64,000 bases of DNA from Piscinibacter defluvii (lineage in GTDB: Bacteria > Pseudomonadota > Gammaproteobacteria > Burkholderiales > Burkholderiaceae_C), in contig NZ_ML137196.1 in assembly GCF_004011805.1 (NCBI RefSeq), positions 124,001-188,000 on the forward strand, given 5' to 3'. Positions 63,431 to 64,000 of the stretch are shown here, piece after piece. The position numbers were made by a program, and so were the translations under genes. Positions within the stretch are counted from its first letter, which is position 1. Each line of letters opens with the position of its first letter. Under the pieces are notes generated by a model. That model did no database searches and had not been told where the DNA came from. It saw only the letters and a list, made by a program, of their open reading frames with translations.

Positions 63431-64000
63431 GTGAGCAACAAGACCCCGGCCGCCAAGACCCCCGCCAAGAAGACCGCCCCTGCCAAGGCGGCGGCGCCTG
63501 CCGCGCCCAAGCCGGCAAAGGCGCCTGCCGCGGCGGCCCCCGCCAAGGAAACGACCCGCGCCGGCGCCACGCCGGTAACGACCGAGGCCCCCGCACCGCA
63601 GAGCAGTTCGCGCTTCGCGGACCGCTTCGCGCCGCCGCGCCCGCCGACCCGTCAGATGAACAACCTCGGACTCGATACCCCCAAACCGTCGCACAAGGCG
63701 GACCCGAAACTGGCCAACGCCTGGAAGAGCAAGGCCGGCCGCGACCTGACCGAAGCCGAGCTGCTCGCCATGCCCGACTCGGAGTACATGAACGACAAGC
63801 AGCTCGAGTTCTTCCGCAGCCGGCTGCAGGCGCTCAAGGACGACCTGCTGTCCAACGCCGGCGAGACCACCGAGCACCTGCGCGAGGACACCTCCATCGT
63901 GCCGGACCCGGCCGACCGGGCCACGATCGAGGAGGAGCACGCCCTGGAGCTGCGCACACGCGATCGCGAGCGCAAGCTGCTGAAGAAGATTTCACAGTCG
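63431..64000 (+). CDS. dksA: RNA polymerase-binding transcription factor DksA (C-terminus beyond window)
   Basis: 190 residues are visible from GTG at 63431; the gene continues beyond the edge. The coiled-coil tip motif is DPADRAT, with Asp159, Asp162 and Ala164 matching E. coli Asp71, Asp74 and Ala76. TRDRERKLLKKI follows. E. coli numbering gives an N-terminal extension of about 88 residues; its first ~55 are Lys/Ala/Pro-rich (KTPAAKTPAKKTAPAKAA). The zinc finger lies beyond the window. DksA mediates the stringent response with ppGpp. The extension could add DNA contact. Confidence 0.93.
   Translation, partial: MSNKTPAAKTPAKKTAPAKAAAPAAPKPAKAPAAAAPAKETTRAGATPVTTEAPAPQSSSRFADRFAPPRPPTRQMNNLGLDTPKPSHKADPKLANAWKSKAGRDLTEAELLAMPDSEYMNDKQLEFFRSRLQALKDDLLSNAGETTEHLREDTSIVPDPADRATIEEEHALELRTRDRERKLLKKISQS

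Overview
The window is a gene-dense, very GC-rich (roughly 70%) chromosomal segment with 63 protein genes, no RNA genes and no mobile elements, and no gene-free stretch longer than about 210 bases. Gene content and order (leucine catabolism with LiuR, aceK next to carbonic anhydrase, gmhB-glyS-glyQ-lnt-corC, an N-terminally extended DksA) point to a betaproteobacterium of the order Burkholderiales, probably near the Rubrivivax/Leptothrix/Methylibium group. That placement is inferred from gene content, not from a search.

Layout. (1) 1-3315: acetate uptake operon (DUF485 protein, ActP, then a CBS/DUF294 nucleotidyltransferase cut by the window edge). An array of helically phased CTGAC repeats lies upstream. 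(2) 3522-14731: leucine/isovalerate catabolism (both methylcrotonyl-CoA carboxylase subunits, methylglutaconyl-CoA hydratase, HMG-CoA lyase). Interleaved are a branched-chain-type acyl-CoA dehydrogenase, a DUF4126 membrane protein and a plus-strand orphan. YbaK, DUF1289, DsbA-fold isomerase, AraC and DinB genes flank it. (3) 15495-35980: the most interesting block. It holds a CUT2-type sugar ABC importer immediately followed by etfB-etfA-MaoC-TetR, and two upstream operons. One operon carries two aldo/keto reductases, a zinc alcohol dehydrogenase, a Dabb protein, a GMC oxidoreductase, an aldehyde dehydrogenase, an enoyl-CoA hydratase and a DUF993 aldolase-like protein. The other carries a TIM-barrel isomerase, an SDR and an acyl-CoA dehydrogenase. 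A CoA transferase is divergent. Two near-identical AT-rich palindromes (TAACT-N4-AGTTA) and one weaker copy sit at its promoters, which suggests one regulon for an uncharacterised sugar- or polyol-like compound degraded through CoA esters.

(4) 35975-38847: TrkH/TrkA potassium uptake. (5) 38880-46520: acyl-CoA dehydrogenase, SDR, thiolase, AceK, carbonic anhydrase, isovaleryl-CoA dehydrogenase and a thioesterase. A perfect 18-bp palindrome sharing an 11-bp core with a site upstream of the MerR gene (47962-48384) marks a likely LiuR regulon. (6) 46656-50039: RutG-like permease, LiuR-like regulator, metallo-beta-lactamase-fold hydrolase and a DUF456 protein. (7) 50102-54276: polyamine-type ABC importer. 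(8) 54385-64000: housekeeping and envelope genes (YgjP-like peptidase, PlsC, GmhB, GlyS, GlyQ, Lnt, CorC), a CobW/ZNG-type metallochaperone and the start of dksA.

The catabolic blocks converge on acetyl-CoA and acetoacetate. The ActP system and AceK, the switch that controls the glyoxylate shunt, fit an organism that lives largely on organic and branched-chain acids.
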